Below, piece after piece: positions 6,478 through 12,457 of a DNA stretch of 17,238 nt. Numbering within the stretch: position 1 is the first letter of the stretch; each line of letters begins with the position of its first letter. Both the position numbers and the translations under genes were made by a program. Source of the stretch: JAIRTY01 sp050257395 (GTDB lineage: Bacteria > Actinomycetota > Actinomycetes > Streptosporangiales > Streptosporangiaceae); contig JBLMWU010000014.1 of NCBI GenBank assembly GCA_050257395.1, positions 1 to 17,238 of the forward strand, given 5' to 3'. The notes under the pieces were generated by a model. It had not been told where the DNA came from. It searched no databases and saw only the letters and a list, made by a program, of their open reading frames with translations.

Positions 6478-6822
6478 GTGTTCGCTGGCTGGAATCTGCT
6501 GACCCCGCTGGGATACCTGTTCCTGGCGCTCGACATCGTGGCGCTCGGAGTCGAGGTATGGGCGCTCGCCGATGCGCTGCGCCGGCCCGCTGGCGCCTTC
6601 GTCGCGGTCGGCAAGCAGACCAAGCCGATCTGGCTGATCATCCTGGGCGTGGCCGTGGTCATGGGCCTGGCCAGCGCCGCCTACCGGCTGACGCCGATCA
6701 GCTTCATCCCGATCATCCCGTTCATCGCCGCGGCGATCTACCTCACGGACGTCCGTCCCAAGGTCAGGGAGTTCCGCGGTGGCAGCGGCGGCACCAGGAT
6801 GGGCCCGTACGGCCCCTGGTGA
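6478..6822 (+). CDS. DUF2516 family membrane protein (Rv0476-like)
   Basis: A 114-residue integral membrane protein of unknown function, from a family largely restricted to actinobacteria. Three hydrophobic segments lie at about 10-32, 51-68 and 74-90, with a short basic Gly-rich C-terminus. The segment between the first two helices contains ALADALRRP and GKQTKP, as expected for the family. The frame is open upstream to 6439, but the GTG at 6478 starts just before the first helix and lies 6 nt after a TANNNT box. It sits 93 bp after the HbhA-like gene on the same strand and may have its own promoter. Confidence 0.88.
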   Translation: MFAGWNLLTPLGYLFLALDIVALGVEVWALADALRRPAGAFVAVGKQTKPIWLIILGVAVVMGLASAAYRLTPISFIPIIPFIAAAIYLTDVRPKVREFRGGSGGTRMGPYGPW

Positions 6823-6873
6823 CCCGCTGGCGCGCTGCCCGCGGACCCGGGCCTTCCAGGCCGCCGGCGCCAG

Positions 6874-6885
6874 TAGGCTGCCTGC
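6874..6885 (+). promoter_or_regulatory. Leaderless promoter of the AlaX-like gene
   Basis: TAGGCT at 6874-6879 is followed by 6 nt and the ATG at 6886. The 63-bp gap to the DUF2516 gene has no Shine-Dalgarno sequence near the ATG. I could not identify a clear -35 element. Confidence 0.5.
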
Positions 6886-7617
6886 ATGAGCGAGGCCGCA
6901 CACCGGACGCACCGGCTGGAACTTGACGATCAGACCCTGCGCGAGTGGGACGCGGTGGTGCTCGCGTCCGGCCCGGACGGGATCGTGCTGGACCGGTCCG
7001 CGTTCTACCCCGGTGGCGGCGGCCAGCCGCCCGACCACGGCGTGCTGCTGTGGGGCGGCGTCCAGACCCGGATCGCGGGCGTGCGCAAGGGTGACGACCT
7101 GGAGCTGATCCCGGCCGAGGGTGACCCGCTGCCGCCGGTGGCGACCGCCGTGCGCGGCGCCGTCGAGGACGGCCGCCGGACCGCCCTGATGCGCACCCAT
7201 TCCGCCCTGCACCTGCTCTGCGGCGTGGTCTACCGGGACTTCGGCGCGCTCGTCACCGGCGGCAACATGGAGCCGCTGAGCGCCCGGATGGACTTCAACC
7301 TGGCCGAGGTGCCGGAAGGCTTCCGGGAGAAGGTCACCGAGGCCTGCAACGCGGAGGTGCAGGCCGACCGCCGGATCGACGTGCGGGTGCTGCCGCGGGC
7401 CGAGGCCTTCGCGATCCCGGACATCATCCGCACCGCCACCAACCTGGTGCCCGAGGACATCCCCGAGGTCCGGATCGTGGACATCGTCGGCCTGGACACC
7501 CAGGCGGACGGGGGCACCCACGTCGCCTCCACCCGGCAGATCGGCCGGATCGAGATCGCCAAGATCGAGAACAAGGGCAGGGGCTTCCGCCGGGTCCGGA
7601 TCGTGGTGGCGGACTGA
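6886..7617 (+). CDS. AlaX-type alanyl-tRNA editing protein
   Basis: Free-standing relatives of the AlaRS editing domain deacylate mischarged tRNA(Ala), such as Ser-tRNA(Ala) or Gly-tRNA(Ala), in the cytoplasm. The 243 residues show the short N-terminal beta domain with RSAFYPGGGGQPPD (38-50). The first half of the zinc site is H105-x-x-x-H109 (RTHSALHLL), and the second region is QADGGTHVASTRQIG, with H212. The Cys that usually precedes GGTH in AlaRS is Asp (D208) here. I believe this also occurs in other bacterial AlaX proteins, and Asp could still bind zinc. The start ATG follows a leaderless promoter. The gene converges on the M56 peptidase gene. Confidence 0.9.
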   Translation: MSEAAHRTHRLELDDQTLREWDAVVLASGPDGIVLDRSAFYPGGGGQPPDHGVLLWGGVQTRIAGVRKGDDLELIPAEGDPLPPVATAVRGAVEDGRRTALMRTHSALHLLCGVVYRDFGALVTGGNMEPLSARMDFNLAEVPEGFREKVTEACNAEVQADRRIDVRVLPRAEAFAIPDIIRTATNLVPEDIPEVRIVDIVGLDTQADGGTHVASTRQIGRIEIAKIENKGRGFRRVRIVVAD

Positions 7618-7618
7618 G

Positions 7619-7641
7619 CGGCCCGCGCTGCGGCCGGGCCG
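7619..7641. terminator. Hairpin between convergent alaX-like and M56 peptidase genes
   Basis: CGGCCCG (7619-7625) pairs with CGGGCCG (7635-7641) around a 9-nt loop. It fills the 28-bp gap between the two stop codons and could end transcription from both sides. There is no T-tract. Confidence 0.5.
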
Positions 7642-7645
7642 GTCA

Positions 7646-8587
7646 TCAGAACGAGAAGACGAGCAGCACCGCGGGGATGGCGACCAGCACCGCCGCGGTG
7701 GCGCAGACCGCGGCCACGGCGGCCCGCGACAGCCGGGGTGCGGGGGTGAGCAGCCGGGCGACCCGCGCGGCCATCTCCTGCGGCGGGGCCGCCACCGCGA
7801 GCGCCCCGGACGGGGCCCTGCCCTCGCCGAGCGCGCCCACCCGGATCAGCGCGGTGGCGAGCTCCCGGGCCGGGCAGTTCCGGCGGGCGTAGTCGTCCGC
7901 GAGCATCTCGATGAGCAGGCCCACGGTGTGCTGGGCCTGCCGGGGGAGGCTGGCCCGCGGAAAGGCCCGCCGCAGCGCGCTGAACGGGAGCAGCACCAGG
8001 TCGTGCCGCTCGCGGAGGTGCGCCCGCTCGTGGTCGAGCACCGCCGCGAGCTCGGCCTGGTCGAGCAGGTCGAGGGTGCCGGCGCTGATGACGATGCGGG
8101 ACCGCAGCCCGGGCACGCAGTAGGCCGCCGCTGGGGCGTGGTCGACCACCAGCGCGCCAGGCACTTTCGGGTCCCCGTGCGCCAGCAGGCTGAGCAGTGT
8201 CCGCTGCCGCCGCCGGGCCCGCAGCACCGCCGCGGACGACGCGACCAGCACCCAGCAGAGCAGGATGAGCAGGGCCGCCCCGGCGGTGATGAACATCAGC
8301 CGCAGGGAGGCGGCCAGCCCGCCCACGGTGCCCAGCCGCAGGCTCACGTCGCGGAACGCGCGGCTCGCCCCGGCCAGCGCACCGCCCGCGATGCCGAACC
8401 GGGCGGGCACCGCCCCCGCGCCGGCCAGCGTGCCCACCGCTGCCAGGCCCCAGCTCAGCCCCAGCGCCTGCCACAGCAGGATGGCTGCGGCAGGCGACCG
8501 GTACGGCCAGCGTGCCGAGACCAGCGCGGCGGCCGCGGGGACCGTGCCGACTGCGAGGCAGCCAAGGAGCAGAGCAGGGTAAAGCAC
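7646..8587 (-). CDS. M56 family zinc metallopeptidase, membrane-bound (BlaR1/MecR1-like protease core)
   Basis: M56 proteases relay membrane signals by cleaving cytoplasmic repressors; BlaR1 and MecR1 are the best-known members. The 313-residue product has hydrophobic segments at about 3-24, 31-57, 88-122 and 289-312. The catalytic motif H186-E-R-A-H190 lies in LDHERAHLRERHD, with a likely third ligand in EMLADDYA (E227 or nearby). There is no extracellular penicillin-binding domain, so it is not a full BlaR1. The start is a GTG at 8587, 6 nt after the blaI stop, with no evident Shine-Dalgarno site, so coupling is likely. Pairing with a BlaI repressor is the common arrangement in actinobacteria. 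Confidence 0.9.
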   Translation of the reverse strand: MLYPALLLGCLAVGTVPAAAALVSARWPYRSPAAAILLWQALGLSWGLAAVGTLAGAGAVPARFGIAGGALAGASRAFRDVSLRLGTVGGLAASLRLMFITAGAALLILLCWVLVASSAAVLRARRRQRTLLSLLAHGDPKVPGALVVDHAPAAAYCVPGLRSRIVISAGTLDLLDQAELAAVLDHERAHLRERHDLVLLPFSALRRAFPRASLPRQAQHTVGLLIEMLADDYARRNCPARELATALIRVGALGEGRAPSGALAVAAPPQEMAARVARLLTPAPRLSRAAVAAVCATAAVLVAIPAVLLVFSF

Positions 8588-8593
8588 TAGCGG

Positions 8594-8959
8594 TCAGTCC
8601 CGGGGATGCTCTCCGAGGGCTTCAAGTGCCCGCCGCAGTACCCGCGCCTCCGCGCCCGAAACACGCCGCGCGAAACTGGCCAGCGCGGCTGACCGGTCCC
8701 CGGTCTGATCCAGGGCAGTGAGCATGAGTTCGGTGACATAGGTTTCCCGGCTTGCGGATGCCTGATACCGCCAGGCACGTCCTTCCCGCCCGCGCAGCAC
8801 GAAGCCCTTCTTGGCCAGGCGGTCGAGCACGGTCATCACCGTGGTGTGGGCAAGATCCCGATCGACCAGGCGCAAGCTGACTTCGCGGACCGTGAGCGGT
8901 TCTGCGTTCTCCCAGAGGACGTCCATGATGGCACGTTCGAGCTCACCCAGTCGTCTCAC
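8594..8959 (-). CDS. BlaI/MecI/CopY family transcriptional repressor
   Basis: A 121-residue protein of the usual family length. The winged helix spans about residues 3-70, with the opening LGELERAIMDVLWE, a recognition helix around AHTTVMTVLDRLAKKGF, and a wing RGREGRAWRYQA. The C-terminal half (75-115) is the dimerisation region. BlaI proteins repress as dimers and are inactivated when cleaved or displaced. The next gene codes for an M56 protease, its likely partner. The GTG at 8959 lies 7 nt after a TAGTGT -10 box, so the transcript is probably leaderless. An inverted repeat covers the promoter. Confidence 0.93.
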   Translation of the reverse strand: MRRLGELERAIMDVLWENAEPLTVREVSLRLVDRDLAHTTVMTVLDRLAKKGFVLRGREGRAWRYQASASRETYVTELMLTALDQTGDRSAALASFARRVSGAEARVLRRALEALGEHPRD

Positions 8960-8996
8960 TCCCGCAACACTACCGGCGCCGATCCGTGACCGGTAG
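8960..8996 (-). promoter_or_regulatory. blaI promoter with overlapping inverted repeat (candidate BlaI operator)
   Basis: On the minus strand TAGTGT (8972-8967) sits 7 nt before the GTG of blaI. CTACCGG at 8970-8976 and CCGGTAG at 8990-8996 form a perfect 7-bp inverted repeat with a 13-nt spacer, so the half-site centres are 20 bp apart. The proximal half overlaps the -10 box. A bound dimer would block this promoter; autorepression is typical of BlaI proteins. It differs from the staphylococcal TACA/TGTA operator. Confidence 0.5.
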
Positions 8997-9029
8997 ATCG
9001 CGGCCGATACCCGCAGGGGTGAAGCTGGG

Positions 9030-9046
9030 GGTGAGGGGCGCTCACC
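9030..9046 (+). promoter_or_regulatory. Short dyad upstream of the macrodomain gene
   Basis: GGTGAG (9030-9035) and CTCACC (9041-9046) form a perfect 6-bp stem with a 5-nt loop in the 140-bp divergent region between blaI and the macrodomain gene. It could be an operator or a 5' leader hairpin. Nothing further supports a function. Confidence 0.3.
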
Positions 9047-9099
9047 GGCCGGGCCACATCCGGTGCGTGCGGACCCGGCGATCGGGAAGAGTCAGGCCT

Positions 9100-9621
9100 A
9101 TGGAGATCACGCTGGTGACCGGGGACATCACCGAGCAGCAGGCCGATGCGATCGTCAACGCGGCGAACTCGTCCCTGCTCGGCGGCGGCGGCGTGGACGG
9201 GGCCATCCACCGCCGGGGCGGCCCCGCGATCCTGGCCGAGTGCCGCGAGCTGCGGGCCACCCGCTACCCGGACGGGCTGCCGGCCGGGCAGGCCGTCGCC
9301 ACCGGGGCCGGGAACCTGCCCGCCCGGTGGGTCATCCACACCGTCGGCCCGGTCTACTCCCGGCGGGAGGACCGGTCGGCCATCCTCGTGTCCTGCTACG
9401 AGCGCTCGCTGGCGGTCGCGGACGAGCTGGGCGCCGCCACCGTGGCGTTCCCGGCCGTGTCCGCCGGGATCTACGGGTGGCCAGCCGCCGACGCCGCCCG
9501 GATCGCCCTCGCCACGGTGAGCAGCACCGCGTCGCGGCTGGCCGAGGCGCGCTTCGTGCTGTTCAGCCGCGACATGCGCGCCGTCTTCGAGCAGGCCCTG
9601 GCCGATCTCAGGACCGGCTGA
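9100..9621 (+). CDS. Macrodomain protein (O-acetyl-ADP-ribose deacetylase / ADP-ribosyl hydrolase, MacroD type)
   Basis: MacroD-type enzymes hydrolyse O-acetyl-ADP-ribose and remove mono-ADP-ribose from acidic residues of proteins. The 173-residue product is a single macrodomain. It has the adenine-binding D9 in VTGDIT, VNAANSSLLGGGGVDGAIH (19-37) with the catalytic-loop Asn and Asp, and the phosphate-binding SAGIYGWP (121-128). All key residues are present. The frame is open upstream to 8986, but the domain begins at the ATG at 9100, where GGGAAGAG (9084-9091) is a weak Shine-Dalgarno site. The aminotransferase gene follows 107 bp downstream. Confidence 0.94.
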   Translation: MEITLVTGDITEQQADAIVNAANSSLLGGGGVDGAIHRRGGPAILAECRELRATRYPDGLPAGQAVATGAGNLPARWVIHTVGPVYSRREDRSAILVSCYERSLAVADELGAATVAFPAVSAGIYGWPAADAARIALATVSSTASRLAEARFVLFSRDMRAVFEQALADLRTG

Positions 9622-9622
9622 G

Positions 9623-9645
9623 CGAGCCGAAGGGCGGCGGGCTCG
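9623..9645 (+). terminator. Weak hairpin after the macrodomain gene
   Basis: CGAGCC (9623-9628) pairs with GGCTCG (9640-9645) around an 11-nt loop, directly after the stop. It has no T-tract, so it may be an attenuating structure before the aminotransferase gene or nothing. Confidence 0.3.
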
Positions 9646-9728
9646 AGCGGCCCGGAGGCGAGCGAAGCCCGGAGAAATGGCAGACTTTCAGGAAAGCACG
9701 GCCAGCACCTACGCCCTGGAGGACGACG

Positions 9729-10805
9729 GTGTCCGCAGGTTCACCCCGCTTCCGCCCCATCCTGGACGAGTTCGCCCCCTACCGGCCCGGCCGGCGGGTG
9801 GCGGCGCCCGACGGCCGCTCCTTCAAGCTCTCGTCCAACGAGTCCCCGTTCGGGCCGCTGCCCTCGGTCACCGGGGTCATCGCCGAGGCGCTGGCCGGGG
9901 TGAACCGGTACCCGGACAACGGGGCCCAGGAGCTGACCGAGGCGATCGCCCGCCGCTACGCGGTGCCGACGGAGCACGTCGCGGTGGGCTGCGGCTCGGT
10001 GGGGGTGGCCCAGCAGCTCCTGGAGGCCACGGCCGAGCCGGGCACCGAGGTGCTCTACGCCTGGCGCTCCTTTGAGGCGTACCCGCTGCTGGTCCGGCTC
10101 GCCGGGGCGGCGGCAGTGGAGGTGCCGCTGGCCGATGAGAGGCACGCGCTGGCCTCGATGGCGGAGGCGATCACCCCGCGGACCCGGGTGGTGTTCGTGT
10201 GCAACCCGAACAATCCGACCGGCACCGTGGTGCACCGGGCCGAGCTGACGGCGTTCCTGGACCGGGTGCCCGCAGACTGCCTGGTGGTGCTGGACGAGGC
10301 CTACACCGAGTACGTGCGCGACCCGGAGGTGCCGGACGGCATCGACCTGTACCGGGACCGCCCGAACACCGCCGTGCTGCGGACGTTCTCCAAGGCCTAC
10401 GGCCTGGCCGGGCTGCGGGTCGGCTTCCTGGTGGGCCACGAGCCGGTGGCCGGGGCGGTCCGCAAGACCATGCTCCCGTTCTCGGTCAACTCGGTGGCGC
10501 AGGCCGCCGCCATCGCCTCGCTGGCCGCCGAGGACGAGCTGCTGGAGCGGGTCGAGCAGGTGGTCAAGGAGCGGGGCCGGGTGCGGGAGGAACTGCTCCG
10601 CCAGGGCTGGCAGGTGCCCCCGTCCGAGGCCAACTTCGTCTGGCTGCGGCTGGGGCCGGGCACCCTGGACTTCGCCGCGGCCTGCGAGGAGGCCGGCGTC
10701 AGCATCCGCCCGTTCGCCGGCGAAGGCGCCCGCATCTCGATCGGCGACCCCGAAGCCAACGACGCGTTCCTGTCAGTGTCCGGCGCCTACCCCGGCCGCA
10801 ACTAG
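9729..10805 (+). CDS. Histidinol-phosphate / aromatic amino acid aminotransferase (HisC/Pat family)
   Basis: A PLP-dependent fold-type I aminotransferase. HisC makes histidinol phosphate; actinobacteria usually carry a second HisC-like copy (Pat) acting on aromatic amino acids, and sequence alone does not separate them. The 358 residues show KLSSNESPFGPLP (33-45), NRYPDNG (59-65), CNPNNPTG (158-165), LDEAYTEY (188-195), the PLP lysine K222 in TFSKAYGLAGLRVGF, and a final RISIGD. The GTG start at 9729 follows GGAGG (9718-9722) by 6 nt, and residues from PRFRPILDEF align with family N-termini. No histidine genes are adjacent, which mildly favours Pat. The stop overlaps that of the regulator on the other strand. 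Confidence 0.92.
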   Translation: MSAGSPRFRPILDEFAPYRPGRRVAAPDGRSFKLSSNESPFGPLPSVTGVIAEALAGVNRYPDNGAQELTEAIARRYAVPTEHVAVGCGSVGVAQQLLEATAEPGTEVLYAWRSFEAYPLLVRLAGAAAVEVPLADERHALASMAEAITPRTRVVFVCNPNNPTGTVVHRAELTAFLDRVPADCLVVLDEAYTEYVRDPEVPDGIDLYRDRPNTAVLRTFSKAYGLAGLRVGFLVGHEPVAGAVRKTMLPFSVNSVAQAAAIASLAAEDELLERVEQVVKERGRVREELLRQGWQVPPSEANFVWLRLGPGTLDFAAACEEAGVSIRPFAGEGARISIGDPEANDAFLSVSGAYPGRN

Positions 10806-12196
10806 CCCGAGTGCCTCGTGCCGTTGTGCTCGAGCTTTTCCGTCACGAGGCGGTAGTACTGGCGGGGGCGCCCCGGCTGGGGGGTCCGGCTCGGCGGCAG
10901 CGGCCAGGCGAGGCCCTCCTCCACCAGCGTGTGCAGCAGCCTGCGCGCCGTCCGCGAGGTCACCCCCAGCAGGCGGCCCGCCATCTCCGCGTCCACCACC
11001 AGCGCACCCTCGACCGAGGACAGCTTGTCGGCCAGCCTGGCCAGCGTCTCCTGGCCCCGCGGCCGGGTCACGGCCTGCGCCACCGGCTGCCGGGGGGCGG
11101 GCAGCAGGGCGTGGCCCTCCCGGTCCACCGCGAACCCGCGGGCCGAGGTGCTGCTGTGTGCCCGGGCCAGCGCGGCCCGGGCGTGCGCCTCGGCGTCCTG
11201 GGCGGTCCTGCCCAGGCCCACCCCGACCTCCACGGCCAGGCCCAGCTCGGTCCGGGCCCGGTCGGTGAACGGGGGCACCCGGAAGCCCTCGGTCGCGGTG
11301 GCCAGCGACCCGCGGGTCGCGGTCACCAGGAACGAGTGGTCGCCCAGCGGGCTGACCGTGGCCTGCATCCGCTGCGCTTCCTGCAGCAGGAACCGGTGCA
11401 CGGTGAGCCGCAGCTCGTCGCGTGACTGCCGGGGCGCGCCGCGGCGGGGCGTCTCCCGCAGCGTGGGCACCTCCACCACGGCCACCGCGAGCTGCGCCTC
11501 CTCCAGCCGCCGCTGGCCGCCCAGCAGGGTGGCCGTGCGCAGGGCGGAGCGGATCGCGCTGCCGGTCGGCCGCACGGTCAGCACCGGCACCTCAGCCGCT
11601 GACAGGCGCTGGGCCACCGATTCCAGGCAGGTGATGGCCGCCGAGGTCTGGCCGCGCTGCCACAGCCGCTCGTGGAACGCGGCCAGGGTGGCCGCGTTGG
11701 CCGGGTCCTCGCGCACATGCACCTGGCCGGTCGCCATGCCGAGCTCGGCGAACGCGTCCTCGACGTCGCTCCGGCTGAGAATGTCAACGCTCACACGCGT
11801 GAGGTCGGGACCGGAGTCCCTGGCGGCCCGCAGCAGGGTGGCGAACAGGGCGCTGCCGCTCAGCGGCACGCAGGTGGCGGGTCCGCGCAGGGCGCCTGCC
11901 CGGCGGGCGTACTCGTAGGACACCTGGTTCGCGAACAGGCAGGCGTCAACGGAGGTGCCGAGCCGCAGCACCTTGTCGGCTGCTTCCTGCTCGTTGCGGT
12001 AGGCGGCGCCGATCAGCCGGCGCGCCAGGGCCGGGCCGCCGGCGAGCCCGCCGCCCACCCCGTCCGCCGCTGCCGGGGACGTGCCAGCGTGCAGCCCGGC
12101 CGCGGCCGAGCCGGACAGCATGACCCGTTCCACCAGTTCGTGCGGGCCGACCACGCCGATCGTGAGCTCTGCCGGGGGCTGCCGTTGCATGGTCAT
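10802..12196 (-). CDS. Transcriptional regulator with cyclase/GGDEF-like middle domain and C-terminal winged helix
   Basis: The product is about 464 residues. The N-terminal part (LTIGVVGPHELVERVML) looks like a ligand-sensing alpha/beta domain as seen in PucR/PrpR-like regulators. The middle part, with DHSFLVTATRGS and VEVGVGLGRTAQDAEAHARAALARA, resembles a degenerate GGDEF or nucleotide-cyclase fold. The last ~75 residues (VDAEMAGRLLGVTSRTARRLLHTLVEEGLAW, then GRPRQYYRL) form a winged helix. I recall similar unnamed regulators in Streptomyces; no ligand or target is known to me. The start is unsure: GTG 12205, ATG 12196 and ATG 12190 are in frame and none has a clear Shine-Dalgarno site. 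The stop shares CTAG with the aminotransferase stop. Confidence 0.8.
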   Translation of the reverse strand: MTMQRQPPAELTIGVVGPHELVERVMLSGSAAAGLHAGTSPAAADGVGGGLAGGPALARRLIGAAYRNEQEAADKVLRLGTSVDACLFANQVSYEYARRAGALRGPATCVPLSGSALFATLLRAARDSGPDLTRVSVDILSRSDVEDAFAELGMATGQVHVREDPANAATLAAFHERLWQRGQTSAAITCLESVAQRLSAAEVPVLTVRPTGSAIRSALRTATLLGGQRRLEEAQLAVAVVEVPTLRETPRRGAPRQSRDELRLTVHRFLLQEAQRMQATVSPLGDHSFLVTATRGSLATATEGFRVPPFTDRARTELGLAVEVGVGLGRTAQDAEAHARAALARAHSSTSARGFAVDREGHALLPAPRQPVAQAVTRPRGQETLARLADKLSSVEGALVVDAEMAGRLLGVTSRTARRLLHTLVEEGLAWPLPPSRTPQPGRPRQYYRLVTEKLEHNGTRHSG

Positions 12197-12197
12197 C

Positions 12198-12220
12198 GCA
12201 GGCACCCGGCGGGAGCCTGC
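12198..12220 (-). promoter_or_regulatory. Strong dyad at the start of the regulator gene
   Basis: GCAGGC (12198-12203) and GCCTGC (12215-12220) pair. After one A-A mismatch, CCC (12205-12207) pairs with GGG (12211-12213) around a GGC loop. The 23-nt structure lies immediately upstream of the ATG at 12196 and overlaps the alternative GTG at 12205. It may be an operator for self-regulation or an RNA hairpin controlling translation. Confidence 0.4.
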
Positions 12221-12292
12221 CTTAACCTTCCGCTGACGGATGCGGGCGTCATGTGCGGTTTCACTGTGGACCTTACGCTGCGCGACGGTGGC

Positions 12293-12327
12293 GGTAAATA
12301 TCGTAACTACGAGGATGCTACTGAAAA
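12293..12327 (-). promoter_or_regulatory. Promoter candidate for the regulator gene
   Basis: On the minus strand TTTTCA (12327-12322) and TACGAT (12305-12300) are separated by 16 nt, each matching four of six positions of the sigma-70 type consensus. Transcription would start near 12293, giving a leader of about 100 nt. The 200-bp gap to murA is distinctly AT-richer than the flanking genes. Confidence 0.4.
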
Positions 12328-12368
12328 ACCAGCCATCGTGACGGTTCGGGGCCGATAGATGTAACGGC

Positions 12369-12390
12369 GAAACGTAAAGGAAACGCTAAG
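12369..12390. repeat. Tandem 11-bp direct repeat between murA and the regulator
   Basis: GAAACGTAAAG (12369-12379) is followed directly by GAAACGCTAAG (12380-12390), differing at two positions. The 11-bp period resembles sites bound by OmpR-family regulators such as PhoP or GlnR (GAAAC-n6-GAAAC). It lies about 45-65 bp upstream of the -35 candidate of the regulator promoter, so it could be an activator site. Confidence 0.45.
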
Positions 12391-12400
12391 GCGGTCCCGG

Positions 12401-12457
12401 GCGTGCTCAGCCGCTCTCTTCGGCGGCGATGTCCGCACCCAGCGTGCTCAGCCGCTC
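12401..12457. repeat. 16-bp exact direct repeat at the 3' end of murA
   Basis: GCGTGCTCAGCCGCTC occurs at 12401-12416, spanning the murA stop, and at 12442-12457, inside the last codons. The offset of 41 bp is not a multiple of three, so the copies are read in different frames. It looks like a small local duplication that reshaped the murA C-terminus. Confidence 0.6.

Noticed and set aside
9677..10075. 132-codon ORF overlapping the aminotransferase start
   Set aside because: Beyond about 9750 its codons look like a shadow of the aminotransferase; only the first ~25 codons are of interest and are listed as a finding.
12251..12358. 35-codon ORF on the plus strand between the regulator and murA
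   Set aside because: Only about half of its third positions are G/C, far below real genes here, and the stretch better fits a minus-strand promoter region.
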